Assembly (NCBI RefSeq): GCF_900102465.1
Contig: NZ_FNBW01000008.1
Span: forward strand, 62,001-126,000
Length of the DNA stretch: 64,000 bases
Reading direction: 5' to 3'
Source of the DNA: Thalassobaculum litoreum DSM 18839
Lineage (GTDB): Bacteria > Pseudomonadota > Alphaproteobacteria > Thalassobaculales > Thalassobaculaceae
Shown: positions 46,536 through 56,255 of the stretch, one piece after another
How the letters are laid out: each line of letters opens with the position of its first letter
Position numbering within the stretch: position 1 is the stretch's first letter
Notes under the pieces: model-generated
Told to the model about the DNA's origin: nothing
The model's database searches: none
What the model saw: only the letters and a program-made list of their open reading frames with translations
Position numbers and translations under genes: made by a program

Positions 46536-47678
46536 TCAATCCGTCAGATGGCTGGACGTCACCGTGACCGGCCGGTTGCTGGCGATCTTCGCCACCGTGG
46601 CGCCGGTATGGGCGAAGCGCTGGATGCGGCGGGCATAGACGATGCCGTCGCTCTCGGCGAACAGCTCGGTGCGGCCTTCGGCCGGGTCGTCGGCGGTCGG
46701 GTCGATCAGGTCGGCGATCGGCTGGCCTTCCGTGACTTCGGCGCCGAGCTGGACCCGGAAGCTGATGATGCCCGGGGTCGGCGCCTGGACCCGCTCCATG
46801 CCTTCCACCGGGACGGCGCGCACGGGGGTCTTGGTGTCGATCTCCAGGTCCTCCCCGCCGGCGATGATCCCGTAGCGCTGCAGGGTGCGGTACAGCCGAT
46901 CGGCATCCTCCTCGGCGAGCGCATCGCCCACATCGCCCGCGCCGCGCAGCTCCACCGTCGAGCACAGGCAGCCGGCGCACATCCCCGCGGCCCCCAACTC
47001 CTCGTCGAGCTGGCGCCACGGCGTGGTCAGCGCCTCGTCATAGGACATCGCCCCGGTCGGATTGGTGAGAAGGGTGACCTCGCTGCCCAGCAGGCGCGAC
47101 AGGTCGCTCGCCTGGGGCCAGTGCATGGTGTCGAGGTAGAGATGGACGAGCCCTTCCTCCTCGCAGTGCAGGTCGAGCGCCAGGTCGGCGTCGCAGCCGA
47201 GCCGCATCAGGGTGATCCGCAGATAGTCGATCTCGGTCTCCGCCATGCTGGCCTGTTCGGCCAGGATGTCGGCGATCACCTCGCGGACCAGCACCACGTT
47301 CGACGCCGGATCCTCGGTCAACCGGCCGCGCACCGCATTGGCGACCTCGGCGGCGATGTCGGGGAAGCCGCGGTTGAAGTTCGAGCCGTCGACCTCGGCG
47401 AAGCGCCCGGACATGGTCCCGCGCATCACCTGCGACTGGCCGATCGGATTGGCGATGGGCACCAGCATGATGTGGCCGAGCAGCTCGTGCTCGGCCGCGT
47501 CGAGGCGCCGGATCAGGTGGTGCAGGGCGAGGGACCCCGCCAGTTCGCCGGCATGGGTCGCGGCCTGGATGTAGACCTTCGGCGTGGCGTCCGGATCGCC
47601 GTAGCTGTGGACGGTGAGATAGCGCTCGGTGCCCAGGCTCATGGGAGGAAGCGGAAAACGCGAAACGATGCGGGTCAT
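46536..47678 (-). CDS. M14/AstE-AspA family zinc carboxypeptidase or deacylase
   Basis: A 380-residue succinylglutamate desuccinylase/aspartoacylase family protein. Zinc ligands His42 and Glu45 are in ATHAGELAGS and His171 in LALDLHCEE; GSNFNRGFPD carries the substrate arginine. The C-terminal 100 residues form a beta-barrel-like domain (PTPGIISFRVQLGAEVTEGQPI). The amide cleaved is not known. Convergent with speE across a terminator. Confidence 0.82.
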   Translation of the reverse strand: MTRIVSRFPLPPMSLGTERYLTVHSYGDPDATPKVYIQAATHAGELAGSLALHHLIRRLDAAEHELLGHIMLVPIANPIGQSQVMRGTMSGRFAEVDGSNFNRGFPDIAAEVANAVRGRLTEDPASNVVLVREVIADILAEQASMAETEIDYLRITLMRLGCDADLALDLHCEEEGLVHLYLDTMHWPQASDLSRLLGSEVTLLTNPTGAMSYDEALTTPWRQLDEELGAAGMCAGCLCSTVELRGAGDVGDALAEEDADRLYRTLQRYGIIAGGEDLEIDTKTPVRAVPVEGMERVQAPTPGIISFRVQLGAEVTEGQPIADLIDPTADDPAEGRTELFAESDGIVYARRIQRFAHTGATVAKIASNRPVTVTSSHLTD

Positions 47679-47816
47679 TACGTCCTACGGATCGGCTCGT
47701 TCAAAGGTGTCGCATTGGCCCGTCCGACCGTCGGGCTGTCAAGCCCGAGGACGCTCGCAAGGTCCCTCCGGCGTGCTAGGGTGGGGCTCCGATTCTGCAG
47801 AGATCGATCGAGACCC

Positions 47817-49718
47817 GTGCCCGCAGCATCTCCCGTTGCCTCCATCCTCATCGTCGCCTACCAGTCCGGTCCGGATCTCGGACGGTGCCTGGAGGCGCTG
47901 GACCGCCAGACCCGGCGCGACTTCGAGGTGATCCTGGTCGACAACGCGTCGACGGACGGCGCGGTGGAGGCGATCCCCCACTACGACTGGCTGACCCTCG
48001 TCCGCGCGCCCGAGAATGTCGGCTTCGCCGCCGGCAACAACCTGGCGGCCCGGTCGGCACGGGGCCGCTATCTGGTCGCCCTCAACCCCGACGCCTTCGC
48101 CGAGCCGGGGTGGCTCGATGCGCTGATCGCCGCCGCCGAGCGCCATCCCGATGCCGCCAGCGTCGCCTCGGTCCAGCTCAGCCACGAGGATCCGGACCGG
48201 CTCGACGGGATGGGCGATCCCTATGCCCCCTGGGGAGCGGCCTGGCGTGGCGGCAAGGGCGGGCTGGCGGTTCCGGTCGCCGAGAGCGAAGTCTTCGGCC
48301 CCTGCGCGGCCGCCGCCCTGTACCGGCGCGACGCGTTCGAGGCGGTCGGCGGCTTCTGCGAGCGGTTCTTCTGCTACTACGAGGACGTGGATCTGGCCCT
48401 GCGGCTCAGACGGGCCGGGTGGCGGTCGGTGATCACGCCCTGGGCCATCGTGCGCCATGTAGGGTCGGGCTCGACCTCGTCGGATTTCGTGCTGCGCCAC
48501 GCCACCCGGAACCGGGTCTGGACCTATCTGCGGGGGATGCCGGCGCTGGCGGGGCTGGTCTTCGCACCGGTCATGGCCGGTCTGGCGCTGGCCGGGGTGC
48601 TGGCGGGCGTTCTGCGCGGCGGTGCCGGCGCCCGGGCCAGGGCGCTGCTGGAGGCGGTCCGGGCCTTTCCCGAGACGATGCGGGAGCGCTCGGCGGTCTC
48701 GCAGACGGCGGAAGCGCGCGCGCTCGGCGCCATGACCTGGTCGCCGCTGCGCTTTCTGCGGCGCGGGGTCGATGCCCGGCCGATCGCGGACCTGCCGGAC
48801 CGGCTTCCGCGGGACGACTGGGACAGTCCGGCGGTCGTCGCGGTGATCGTCAGCCATGAACCGGACACCCGGCTGGACGATGTTCTGGACGCCGCCCTGG
48901 CCCAATGCGCGCGGGTCGTGCTTGTGGACAACGCGAGTTCCGAGGAGGTGCGTCGGCATCTGCGCGCCCGGGCGAATGCCGCCTCGACGCTCACCCTGAT
49001 CGAGAATGCCGAAAACCGGGGTCTGGCGGGGGCACAGAACCAGGGGCTGGAGATCGCCCGGTCGGCCGGGGCCGACTGGATCCTGCTGCTGGACGACGAC
49101 AGCGTGCCGGCCCCGGACATGGTGGCCCGGCTGCTCGCCGGCTGGCGGTCGATGGCGGACCGGAAGCGGGTCGGCCTGTTGTCGCCGCGGCTCAGCGACG
49201 CCGAGGGCACGCTGAAGCCCTATCTGCTGTCCAGCGGCACCGGCTGGGACCTGCGGCGGGGCCGGATGGTGCCGGGGGCGGTGGTGCGCGACGGCGTCTT
49301 CGCCATCGCCTCGGGCAGCCTGATCCGCCGCGACGTGCTGGATGTGGTCGGGCCGATGGCCGGGCCGTTCTTCATCGACTACGTGGATATCGAGTTCAGC
49401 CTGCGCCTGCGCCGGGCCGGGTTCGAGATCGTCGGCATCGGCGACGCGGTGCTCACCCACCGGCTGGGGGAGTTCCACGAGACCGAGGTGCTGGGACGCA
49501 AGGTGGCGCTGAACACCCATTCCGCCTGGCGGCGCCGGCTGATCCACCGCAACCGGGTGCGGGTCTGGCGGCGGTTCGTCGCCGAGGCGCCCGCCTGGGT
49601 CGCCTGGGACGTGGCCGCGGCGCTGTACGATGTCTGGAAGGCCGTCGTCTACGAGACGGACAAGGCCGCGAAACTCCGGGCTATCTTCGGCGGGTTCATG
49701 GAGGGCTGGCGGGGATGA
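47817..49718 (+). CDS. Bifunctional glycosyltransferase with two GT2 domains
   Basis: A 633-residue protein. First GT-A domain (about 5-240) begins ASILIVAYQSGPDLGRCLEAL and has the nucleotide-diphosphate site ALNPDAFAEP, a YEDVDLALRLRRAG acceptor segment and a hydrophobic helix pair near 240-265. Second domain (about 340-600) begins VVAVIVSHEPDTRLDDVLDA, with LLLDDDSVPAPD and FIDYVDIEFSLRLRRAGF. Both keep the rhamnosyltransferase-like pattern, consistent with the dTDP-rhamnose genes 2 kb further on. The GTG at 47817 is the start; the frame is open far upstream through the antisense of the M14 gene, which I reject. Confidence 0.85.
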   Translation: MPAASPVASILIVAYQSGPDLGRCLEALDRQTRRDFEVILVDNASTDGAVEAIPHYDWLTLVRAPENVGFAAGNNLAARSARGRYLVALNPDAFAEPGWLDALIAAAERHPDAASVASVQLSHEDPDRLDGMGDPYAPWGAAWRGGKGGLAVPVAESEVFGPCAAAALYRRDAFEAVGGFCERFFCYYEDVDLALRLRRAGWRSVITPWAIVRHVGSGSTSSDFVLRHATRNRVWTYLRGMPALAGLVFAPVMAGLALAGVLAGVLRGGAGARARALLEAVRAFPETMRERSAVSQTAEARALGAMTWSPLRFLRRGVDARPIADLPDRLPRDDWDSPAVVAVIVSHEPDTRLDDVLDAALAQCARVVLVDNASSEEVRRHLRARANAASTLTLIENAENRGLAGAQNQGLEIARSAGADWILLLDDDSVPAPDMVARLLAGWRSMADRKRVGLLSPRLSDAEGTLKPYLLSSGTGWDLRRGRMVPGAVVRDGVFAIASGSLIRRDVLDVVGPMAGPFFIDYVDIEFSLRLRRAGFEIVGIGDAVLTHRLGEFHETEVLGRKVALNTHSAWRRRLIHRNRVRVWRRFVAEAPAWVAWDVAAALYDVWKAVVYETDKAAKLRAIFGGFMEGWRG

Positions 49719-49747
49719 GCATCTCCGCGATCTAAAAGGGAGACAGG

Positions 49748-50143
49748 ATGATGATTCGAGCGACACCCTTCCTGATGTTTCAAGGCCGATGCGAGGAAGC
49801 CCTGCGCTTCTATGTCCAGACCTTGCCGGAGACCGAGATCGCGTCGATCGAACGGTTCGGCGAGGGTGAGCCGGGCCCTGTGGGTACGGTGCGGTTCGCC
49901 CGCTTGCGGATCGGCGCTCAGGAGATCATCGCCAATGACAGCCCGCCGGTGCATGACTTCACCTTCACACCGTCCTTCTCCCTGTGGATCGAGTGCGATG
50001 AGGCGGCGGAGGTCGATCGGTTGGCGACGGCCCTCAGCGACGGCGGGCGACAGATGATGCCGGCCGATGACTACGGATTCTCCAGACGCTTCGCATTCGT
50101 GGAGGATCGGTTCGGCGTGTCGTTCCAGATCAACGCCGCCTGA
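49748..50143 (+). CDS. VOC family protein (PhnB-like)
   Basis: A 131-residue vicinal oxygen chelate protein of the PhnB/3-demethylubiquinone methyltransferase-like type: ATPFLMFQGRCEEALRFYVQTLP at the start, then EIIANDSPP, SFSLWIECDEAAEVDRL and the C-terminal DRFGVSFQI. These proteins bind metal or small ligands, roles mostly unknown. ATG at 49748 follows GGGAGACAG, 29 bases behind the glycosyltransferase. Confidence 0.85.
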   Translation: MMIRATPFLMFQGRCEEALRFYVQTLPETEIASIERFGEGEPGPVGTVRFARLRIGAQEIIANDSPPVHDFTFTPSFSLWIECDEAAEVDRLATALSDGGRQMMPADDYGFSRRFAFVEDRFGVSFQINAA

Positions 50144-50150
50144 GATCCGT

Positions 50151-51170
50151 TCAATCCCGCGGCTTGGGCCGGCTCCCGAGACCGCTGCTGAGCCGCTCTC
50201 CGATCCAGGCAAGGGTGATCGGCACCGCCCGGACGGCAAGCCGGGCGAAGATCGCGACGCTGATGATCCGCAGGATCAGATCCGGATACTGCGGCCGGAA
50301 ATGCTTGCGGAAATACTTCGTGGCGCTGACCGACTTGTGCCATTCGATGGTGAAGGGCGAGACCCGGCTGGTGCCCTTCACATGGGTGACGGCGGCGTCG
50401 GGGACGTAGAGGATCTCGCGCCCGGACTTGGCCACCCGCATGCACAGGTCGACGTCCTCGACATGCAGGAAGTAGTCCTCGTCCATGCCGCCGAGCGCGT
50501 TATAGGTCTCCGTCGGGATCATCATGAACGCGCCGGAGATGCACTGGACGGCGGTGACCTTGTCGAGCGGTTCGGCTTCGTTGAGGTTCAACCGCTGGAA
50601 ATGCGGGTGATTCGGCATCAGCCGGTCGAGCCGGAACAGCTCCACAAGGCAGGTCCAGGGCGTCATCAGGTTGCGCCGGCCGCCGCGCTGCTCGGTGCCG
50701 TCGGGATTCTCGACCCGCACGGTCGCCATGGCCGCCTGGGGCGCGTCGTCGAAGACGGCGAACACCCGGTTCACCACGCCCGGGCGCAGGACGCAGTCCG
50801 GGTTCAGCAGCAGTACATAGGCGGTCTTGGCGTAGCGCACCCCGAGATTGCAGCCGCGGGAAAATCCGACATTGCCCTGGCCCCGGATGACGATCAGCCG
50901 GTTGTCCTCGGCGGCGAGGGCATCGACCGCCGTCCTGGTGTCCGCGGAGTTGCCGTTGTCGACCAGAATGACCGATTGCACGCCGTCCTGCTGCAACGCG
51001 GCCTGGACGCTGTCCAGCAGAACCGCGCCGGTCCGATACGAGACGACGACCACCGTACAGGCGTGGGCGCGCACCGGCTCCCGAGGAGCCTCCATCGAAG
51101 GACAGGCGCTGACCGCCCTGGGGTGCAAGGGAACAACCCGCCGGTCAAAAGGTTCTGTCGTCAGGCTCAT
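50151..51170 (-). CDS. GT2 family glycosyltransferase (rhamnosyltransferase-like)
   Basis: A 339-residue GT-A enzyme. ACTVVVVSYRTGAVLLDSVQAAL begins the fold near residue 40; LLLNPDCVLRP is the nucleotide-metal site and YFLHVEDVDLCMRVAKSG the acceptor-site segment; a C-terminal amphipathic stretch (RLAVRAVPITLAWIGERL) may bind the membrane. Start ATG at 51170 (MSLTTEPF); 27 further codons upstream are open but lie in an AT-rich region likely to hold the promoter. Divergent from rfbC, convergent with the VOC gene. Confidence 0.85.
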   Translation of the reverse strand: MSLTTEPFDRRVVPLHPRAVSACPSMEAPREPVRAHACTVVVVSYRTGAVLLDSVQAALQQDGVQSVILVDNGNSADTRTAVDALAAEDNRLIVIRGQGNVGFSRGCNLGVRYAKTAYVLLLNPDCVLRPGVVNRVFAVFDDAPQAAMATVRVENPDGTEQRGGRRNLMTPWTCLVELFRLDRLMPNHPHFQRLNLNEAEPLDKVTAVQCISGAFMMIPTETYNALGGMDEDYFLHVEDVDLCMRVAKSGREILYVPDAAVTHVKGTSRVSPFTIEWHKSVSATKYFRKHFRPQYPDLILRIISVAIFARLAVRAVPITLAWIGERLSSGLGSRPKPRD

Positions 51171-51314
51171 TAGGTCCCGATCGTTTATCCGACCAATAAA
51201 TTCCGTCCGACCTCCTCTTATCAGGAGTTCGGTAGCATACAATCGTGTCAAAAGACTCCTATCGTGAACACTAGCATATTGCCGCGCTCCGGAGAAACGC
51301 GGCAGCCAGCGGAG

Positions 51315-51343
51315 TTGTAGACGTCACTTGCACCATGCTATCA
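51315..51343 (+). promoter_or_regulatory. Possible promoter of the rfb operon
   Basis: TTGTAG (51315-51320) and CTATCA (51338-51343) are 17 bases apart, about 75 bases before the rfbC start. The 51171-51416 gap is noticeably richer in A and T than its surroundings. Confidence 0.35.
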
Positions 51344-51416
51344 CCCGCCGCGGTTTCTCGCCCGCCCTCCAAACCAATTCAGGCCCGGGCCGGCTAGCGC
51401 ATCCGGAGGATACGAC

Positions 51417-51974
51417 GTGCAGGTAGAATCGCTGGCAATTTCGGACGTAAAGATCCTGACGCCGAAGCGGTTCGGCGACGCCCGCGGTTTCTTCTCCGAG
51501 ACGTACAACAGGGCCACCCTGGCCGAGCACGGACTGGATCTGGAGTTCATCCAGGACAATCACTCCATGTCCCAGCCGGTGGGCGTGCTGCGCGGTCTGC
51601 ACTTCCAGACGCCGCCCTTCGCCCAGGACAAGCTGGTGCGGGTGGTGAAGGGTCGGATCTTCGACGTGGCCGTCGATATCCGAAAGGGGTCGCCGACCTA
51701 TGGCAAGTGGGTGGGGGCGGAGATCTCGGCGGAGGCCTGGAACCAGATTCTGGTGCCGGTCGGCTTCGCCCATGGATTCGTCACCCTGGAGCCGGATACC
51801 GAGGTGATCTACAAGGTTACGGCTCCCTATGCGCCGGACCATGACAAGGGGCTGGCCTGGGACGATCCGGATATCGGCATCGACTGGCCGCTGGGCGATG
51901 TGACGCCGACCCTGTCGGACAAGGACACCAAGCATCCCGGGCTGGCCGATCTGCCCGCCTATTTCGCGATCTGA
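51417..51974 (+). CDS. rfbC: dTDP-4-dehydrorhamnose 3,5-epimerase
   Basis: A 185-residue cupin-type epimerase, third step of dTDP-L-rhamnose synthesis. Motifs: KRFGDARGFFSETYN, DNHSMSQPVGVLRGLHFQ with the catalytic histidine, and VPVGFAHGFVTL. The GTG at 51417 follows GGAGGATAC. First of four genes rfbC-B-D-A, each tight or overlapping with the next. Confidence 0.94.
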   Translation: MQVESLAISDVKILTPKRFGDARGFFSETYNRATLAEHGLDLEFIQDNHSMSQPVGVLRGLHFQTPPFAQDKLVRVVKGRIFDVAVDIRKGSPTYGKWVGAEISAEAWNQILVPVGFAHGFVTLEPDTEVIYKVTAPYAPDHDKGLAWDDPDIGIDWPLGDVTPTLSDKDTKHPGLADLPAYFAI

Positions 51975-51995
51975 AAATCGGCGTTGGAGACGGTC

Positions 51996-53078
51996 ATGGC
52001 GACACCGAAAACGGTTCTGGTCACCGGCGGCGCCGGTTTCATCGGTTCGGCGGTGATCCGGCTGCTGATCGCCGAGACAGATGTCCGGGTGGTCAATGTC
52101 GACAAGCTGACCTACGCGGCCAGCGGCACCGCCCTGGCGGAGATCGAGGACAGCAACCGCTACGCCTTCGAACAGGTGGATATCACCGACTCGGCCGCGC
52201 TGAAGCGGGTATTCGAGACCCACGATCCCGACGCGGTGATGCATCTGGCGGCGGAATCCCATGTGGACCGCTCGATCGACGGGCCCGAGGCGTTCATCCA
52301 GACCAACATCATCGGCACGTTCCGTCTGCTGCAGGCCGCGCGCCAGCATTTCGGCGGCCTGGACGACGACCGCAAGGCGGCCTTCCGCTTCCACCACATC
52401 TCCACCGACGAGGTGTTCGGCTCGCTGGGTGACGAGGGCATGTTCACCGAGGAGACGGCCTACGACCCGCGCTCGCCATATTCGGCGTCGAAGGCGTCGT
52501 CGGATCATCTGGTGCGCGCCTGGGGCGAGACCTACGGGCTGCCGGTCGTCCTCTCGAACTGCTCGAACAACTACGGCCCGTTCCATTTCCCCGAGAAGCT
52601 GATCCCGCTGATGATCATCAAGGGCCTGCGCGGCGAAGAGCTGCCGGTCTACGGCGATGGTCAGAACGTGCGCGACTGGCTGTTCGTGGAAGATCACGCC
52701 CGCGCGCTGTGGACCGTGCTGTCCAAGGGGGCCGCCGGCGAGAGCTACAACATCGGCGGCCATAACGAGATGTCGAACCTGGCCGTGGTGCAGACGATCT
52801 GCGACCTGCTGGACCGGCATGCCCCGCCGCTTGCCGGCGGCAGGTCCCGGCGCGAGCTGATCACCTTCGTCACCGACCGGCCGGGCCACGACTTCCGCTA
52901 CGCCATCGACGCCGCCAAGATCGAGCGCGACCTCGGCTGGACCCCGCGCGAGACCTTCGAGAGCGGCATCGAGAAGACGGTGACCTGGTATCTGGAGAAC
53001 GCAGTCTGGTGGCAGCCGCTGCTGGACCGCAACGTGCTGGCCCGGGTCGGCACCGGAACCACCGGAAAGACGGGCTGA
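51996..53078 (+). CDS. rfbB: dTDP-glucose 4,6-dehydratase
   Basis: A 360-residue SDR enzyme. [13 protein letters not shown] binds NAD near residue 10, [15 protein letters not shown] and [11 protein letters not shown] are RfbB signatures, and SPYSASKAS supplies the YxxxK catalytic pair. ATG at 51996 has GGAGA 5 bases upstream; a TTG 4 codons earlier is possible. Makes the 4-keto-6-deoxy sugar used by RfbC. Confidence 0.95.
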   Translation: MATPKTVLVTGGAGFIGSAVIRLLIAETDVRVVNVDKLTYAASGTALAEIEDSNRYAFEQVDITDSAALKRVFETHDPDAVMHLAAESHVDRSIDGPEAFIQTNIIGTFRLLQAARQHFGGLDDDRKAAFRFHHISTDEVFGSLGDEGMFTEETAYDPRSPYSASKASSDHLVRAWGETYGLPVVLSNCSNNYGPFHFPEKLIPLMIIKGLRGEELPVYGDGQNVRDWLFVEDHARALWTVLSKGAAGESYNIGGHNEMSNLAVVQTICDLLDRHAPPLAGGRSRRELITFVTDRPGHDFRYAIDAAKIERDLGWTPRETFESGIEKTVTWYLENAVWWQPLLDRNVLARVGTGTTGKTG

Positions 53079-53080
53079 GC

Positions 53081-53986
53081 ATGCGGGTTCTGGTTACCGG
53101 AGTGACCGGTCAGGTCGGCGGCGCGCTCGTCCGGCTGGCCGGCGGCAAGGCCGCCGAGGGGGTCGAGATCGTCGGCGTCGGCCGCGACCGTCTGGATCTG
53201 GCCCAGCCGGGGCGGATCGACGGCGCGCTTGATGCCGTGCGTCCGGATCTCGTGATCAATCCCGCCGCCTATACCGCCGTCGACAAGGCCGAGCAGGAGC
53301 CCGACCTGGCCTTCACCATCAACCGCGACGGCCCGGCCGCCCTGGCGGCGGCCTGTGCGGAGCGGCGCATCGGGTTGATCCACGTGTCCACCGACTACGT
53401 CTTCGACGGCGCAGGCACGCGGCCCTACCGCCCGGAGGATCCCGTGTCGCCGCTGGGCGTCTACGGCGTCTCCAAGGAGGCCGGCGAGACCGCGATCCGC
53501 CATGCGCTGGAGGATCACGTCATCCTGCGCACCGCCTGGGTCTATGCGGCCCGGGGCGGCAATTTCATGAACACCATGCTGCGGGTCGGCAAGGACCGCG
53601 ACGAGTTGCGGGTGGTCGACGATCAGCACGGCACGCCGACGGGCGCGGTCGACATCGCCTCGGCCCTTCTGGCCCTGGTCCGCGCGCGCATGGACGGGGC
53701 GCCGGTCGCCGCCGGGACCTATCACTACACCGCCGACGGGGCGACCACCTGGCATGGTTTCGCCGAGGCGATCTTCGATCGGGCGGAGCCGCTCTGGGGA
53801 CGCCGTCCGACGGTGCATGCCATCCCGACCTCGGAATACCCGACGCCGGCCCGGCGCCCGGCCTATTCGGTGCTCGACACCTCCGCGCTGATCGGCGCGC
53901 TGCCGACCCTGCCGCACCGATCCTGGCAGGCGGCCCTGGATGAAGTTTTCGCCGCCCGCATGGCGGCAGAGGAGACGGTTCGATGA
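53081..53986 (+). CDS. rfbD: dTDP-4-dehydrorhamnose reductase
   Basis: A 301-residue SDR enzyme: [15 protein letters not shown] at the N-terminus, [30 protein letters not shown], and [11 protein letters not shown] with the catalytic tyrosine and lysine. It produces dTDP-L-rhamnose. ATG at 53081 is 2 bases after the rfbB stop, and the gene overlaps rfbA by ATGA. Confidence 0.95.
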   Translation: MRVLVTGVTGQVGGALVRLAGGKAAEGVEIVGVGRDRLDLAQPGRIDGALDAVRPDLVINPAAYTAVDKAEQEPDLAFTINRDGPAALAAACAERRIGLIHVSTDYVFDGAGTRPYRPEDPVSPLGVYGVSKEAGETAIRHALEDHVILRTAWVYAARGGNFMNTMLRVGKDRDELRVVDDQHGTPTGAVDIASALLALVRARMDGAPVAAGTYHYTADGATTWHGFAEAIFDRAEPLWGRRPTVHAIPTSEYPTPARRPAYSVLDTSALIGALPTLPHRSWQAALDEVFAARMAAEETVR

Positions 53987-54864
53987 AAGGGATCATTCTG
54001 GCGGGCGGGTCCGGCACCCGGCTCTACCCGTTGACCATGGTGGCCAGCAAGCAGCTGCTGCCGGTCTACGACAAGCCGATGATCTACTACCCGCTGACCA
54101 CGCTGATGCTCGCCGGCATCCGCGAGATCCTGGTGATCACCACGCCGCAGGACCAGCCGGCCTTCCAGCACCTGATGGGCGACGGCACCAAGTGGGGCAT
54201 CGAGATCACCTATGCCGTCCAGCCGGAGCCGAACGGCCTGGCCGAAGCGTTCATCATCGGTCGGGAGTTCGTCGGCAACGACCCGGTCGCCCTGGTTCTG
54301 GGCGACAACATCTTCTACGGCCACGGTCTGACCGAGATCCTGCAGCGCGCCCGCGCGGAGGCGTCGGAGCAGGGCGGAGCGACCGTCTTCGGCTATTACG
54401 TCAGCGATCCCGAGCGCTACGGCGTCGTCGATTTCGACGATGACGGCCGCGCCACCTCGATCGTCGAGAAGCCGGCCGATCCCGCCTCCAACTGGGCGGT
54501 CACGGGCCTGTATTTCTACGACAACAGCGTGCTGGACGTCGCCGCCTCCATCCAGCCGTCGCCGCGCGGCGAGCTCGAGATCACCGACGTCAACAAGGTG
54601 TATCTGGACAACGGAACCCTGCGGGTGGAGCGCATGGGCCGCGGCTATGCCTGGCTCGATACCGGCACCCATGCGAGCCTGCTGCAGGCCTCGGAGTTCG
54701 TGCGCACGGTGGAGGAACGCCAGGGCCTGAAGATCGCCTGTGTGGAGGAGATCGCCTACCACATGGACTATATCGACGCCGAACAGGTCCTGAAACTCGC
54801 CGCACCTCTGGCGAAGTCGGGGTATGGTGAATATCTGGAACGCATGGTTCGCGCGCGGCACTGA
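53983..54864 (+). CDS. rfbA: Glucose-1-phosphate thymidylyltransferase
   Basis: A 293-residue nucleotidyltransferase: [30 protein letters not shown] at the N-terminus and [13 protein letters not shown] as the metal site. Makes dTDP-glucose from glucose-1-phosphate and dTTP, the entry step of the rhamnose route. Its start overlaps the rfbD stop. Confidence 0.95.
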   Translation: MKGIILAGGSGTRLYPLTMVASKQLLPVYDKPMIYYPLTTLMLAGIREILVITTPQDQPAFQHLMGDGTKWGIEITYAVQPEPNGLAEAFIIGREFVGNDPVALVLGDNIFYGHGLTEILQRARAEASEQGGATVFGYYVSDPERYGVVDFDDDGRATSIVEKPADPASNWAVTGLYFYDNSVLDVAASIQPSPRGELEITDVNKVYLDNGTLRVERMGRGYAWLDTGTHASLLQASEFVRTVEERQGLKIACVEEIAYHMDYIDAEQVLKLAAPLAKSGYGEYLERMVRARH

Positions 54865-54894
54865 CGCGGCGCGCGGGGATCCGGAGGCCGCCTT

Positions 54895-56172
54895 TTGATT
54901 TTTCGTGCCGCACTCGCCCTGATCTTCTGCGCCGCGCTTGCATCCTTCGCCTATGCCTTCTGGCTGGTGCTGTCGCCGGAAGGCCATAACTGGAGCGTCG
55001 ACATCCCGGTCGAACGCCGTCTGCCGACGGACCAGGACCAGTCGGCCGCGCCGGCACCGGCGCCCGCCGCATCGGAACCCGCCGCGTCGCCGTCGAGCGA
55101 GTCTTCGTCGAGCGCTGCTTCACCACCGCGTCAGCCGGAATCGTCCGCCGCCGAGTCAACCGCCGCCGAGTCAACAGCCGCCCAGCCGTCCCCTGCCGTG
55201 CCGCCCGTCGAGGGCGAGCGGCCCATCACCCTGTCCCTGCCGATCGCCTGTCAGCCGGGGGTGGACTGCTGGGTGGTGAACTACGTGGACATCGACCCAG
55301 GCCCCGGGCGCGAGGATTATCGCTGCGGGGAAATGTCCTATGACGGCCACAAGGGGACCGATATCGGTCTCGCCAACGACAGCCGGATCGCCGAGGACAT
55401 CCCCGTGCTCGCCGCCGCGGCCGGCAAGGTGATCGGCACCCGCGACGGCGAGGAGGACCTGGGCAGCGCGGGTATCGAGCAGGCCAAGGCGGCCGGCAAG
55501 GAATGCGGCAACGGCGTGCGCATCGACCATGGCAACGGCTGGGCGACCCAGTACTGCCACATGCGCAAGGGCAGCGTGATCGTGCGGCCGGGGCAGGAGG
55601 TCGCCGCCGGCGACGCGCTCGGCGCGGTCGGTCTTTCCGGCATGACCCAGTTTCCCCACATCCACCTGTCCGTGGTCCGTGGCGACGAGGTGGTCGATCC
55701 GTTCCGCGGCGTCGTCGAGGGGGGCGAGGCCTGCGGGCTCGGCCGGCAGCCGCTCTGGGATGACCAGGCCCTGGCCTCCCTGCATGCGCTGAGGGCGCCC
55801 ACGCTCCTGGACACGGGGTTCTTCGACCGGGTGCCCGACAGCGACACGGCCGCGGCCGGCGACGCCGATCTGGACAGCCTCTCGCCCCGGGCCGGAGCCA
55901 TCGTCGTGTGGTTCCGTGCGGTGGGCGTGGAGCCCGGGGATACCGCGGATATCTCGCTTTCGGCACCGGACGGCACGGTCGTCGCGAGCCAGACGGTCAC
56001 CTTCGACAAGATCCAGGCGTCGATTTTTCGCGCCATCGGGCTACGTAATTCGGCAGAGCGTTTCCCCGACGGCCTGCCGCTTGGCGAATGGACCGGCGAT
56101 GTCGTCCTCAGGCGTGACGGCCGGGTGACCGGCGAGCGCGCGGTCAAGGTAACGGTCGCGACCACCAACTGA
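54895..56172 (+). CDS. M23 (LytM) family metallopeptidase with proline/serine-rich linker
   Basis: A 425-residue envelope protein. One N-terminal hydrophobic segment (about 3-25) acts as signal or anchor; a low-complexity alanine/serine/proline linker (about 48-105) follows. The LytM domain has SYDGHKGTDIG (His152, Asp156), QYCHMRKG (His222) and TQFPHIHLSV (His255, His257), a complete zinc site. A C-terminal beta region follows. Expected to cut peptidoglycan cross-links. The start is a TTG at 54895 with GGAGGC upstream. Confidence 0.87.
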   Translation: MIFRAALALIFCAALASFAYAFWLVLSPEGHNWSVDIPVERRLPTDQDQSAAPAPAPAASEPAASPSSESSSSAASPPRQPESSAAESTAAESTAAQPSPAVPPVEGERPITLSLPIACQPGVDCWVVNYVDIDPGPGREDYRCGEMSYDGHKGTDIGLANDSRIAEDIPVLAAAAGKVIGTRDGEEDLGSAGIEQAKAAGKECGNGVRIDHGNGWATQYCHMRKGSVIVRPGQEVAAGDALGAVGLSGMTQFPHIHLSVVRGDEVVDPFRGVVEGGEACGLGRQPLWDDQALASLHALRAPTLLDTGFFDRVPDSDTAAAGDADLDSLSPRAGAIVVWFRAVGVEPGDTADISLSAPDGTVVASQTVTFDKIQASIFRAIGLRNSAERFPDGLPLGEWTGDVVLRRDGRVTGERAVKVTVATTN

Positions 56173-56195
56173 AGCGTCACCGGCAGCCCGTTGCG

Positions 56196-56225
56196 CTGAC
56201 CCTGACCGCTTGTTAATGCTATAAG
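56196..56225 (+). promoter_or_regulatory. Probable promoter of the ATP-grasp operon
   Basis: CTGACC (56196-56201) and TATAAG (56220-56225) are 18 bases apart. Transcription would begin near 56232, about 24 bases before the proposed ATC start. Confidence 0.45.
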
Positions 56226-56255
56226 AGAGTTTTCGTTAATGTACGGGAGGCGGCC

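Noticed and set aside
46527-47816. Upstream 430-codon extension of the double glycosyltransferase frame
   Set aside because: It is antisense to the M14 family gene, which has clear zinc motifs; the GT-A fold begins right after the GTG at 47817.
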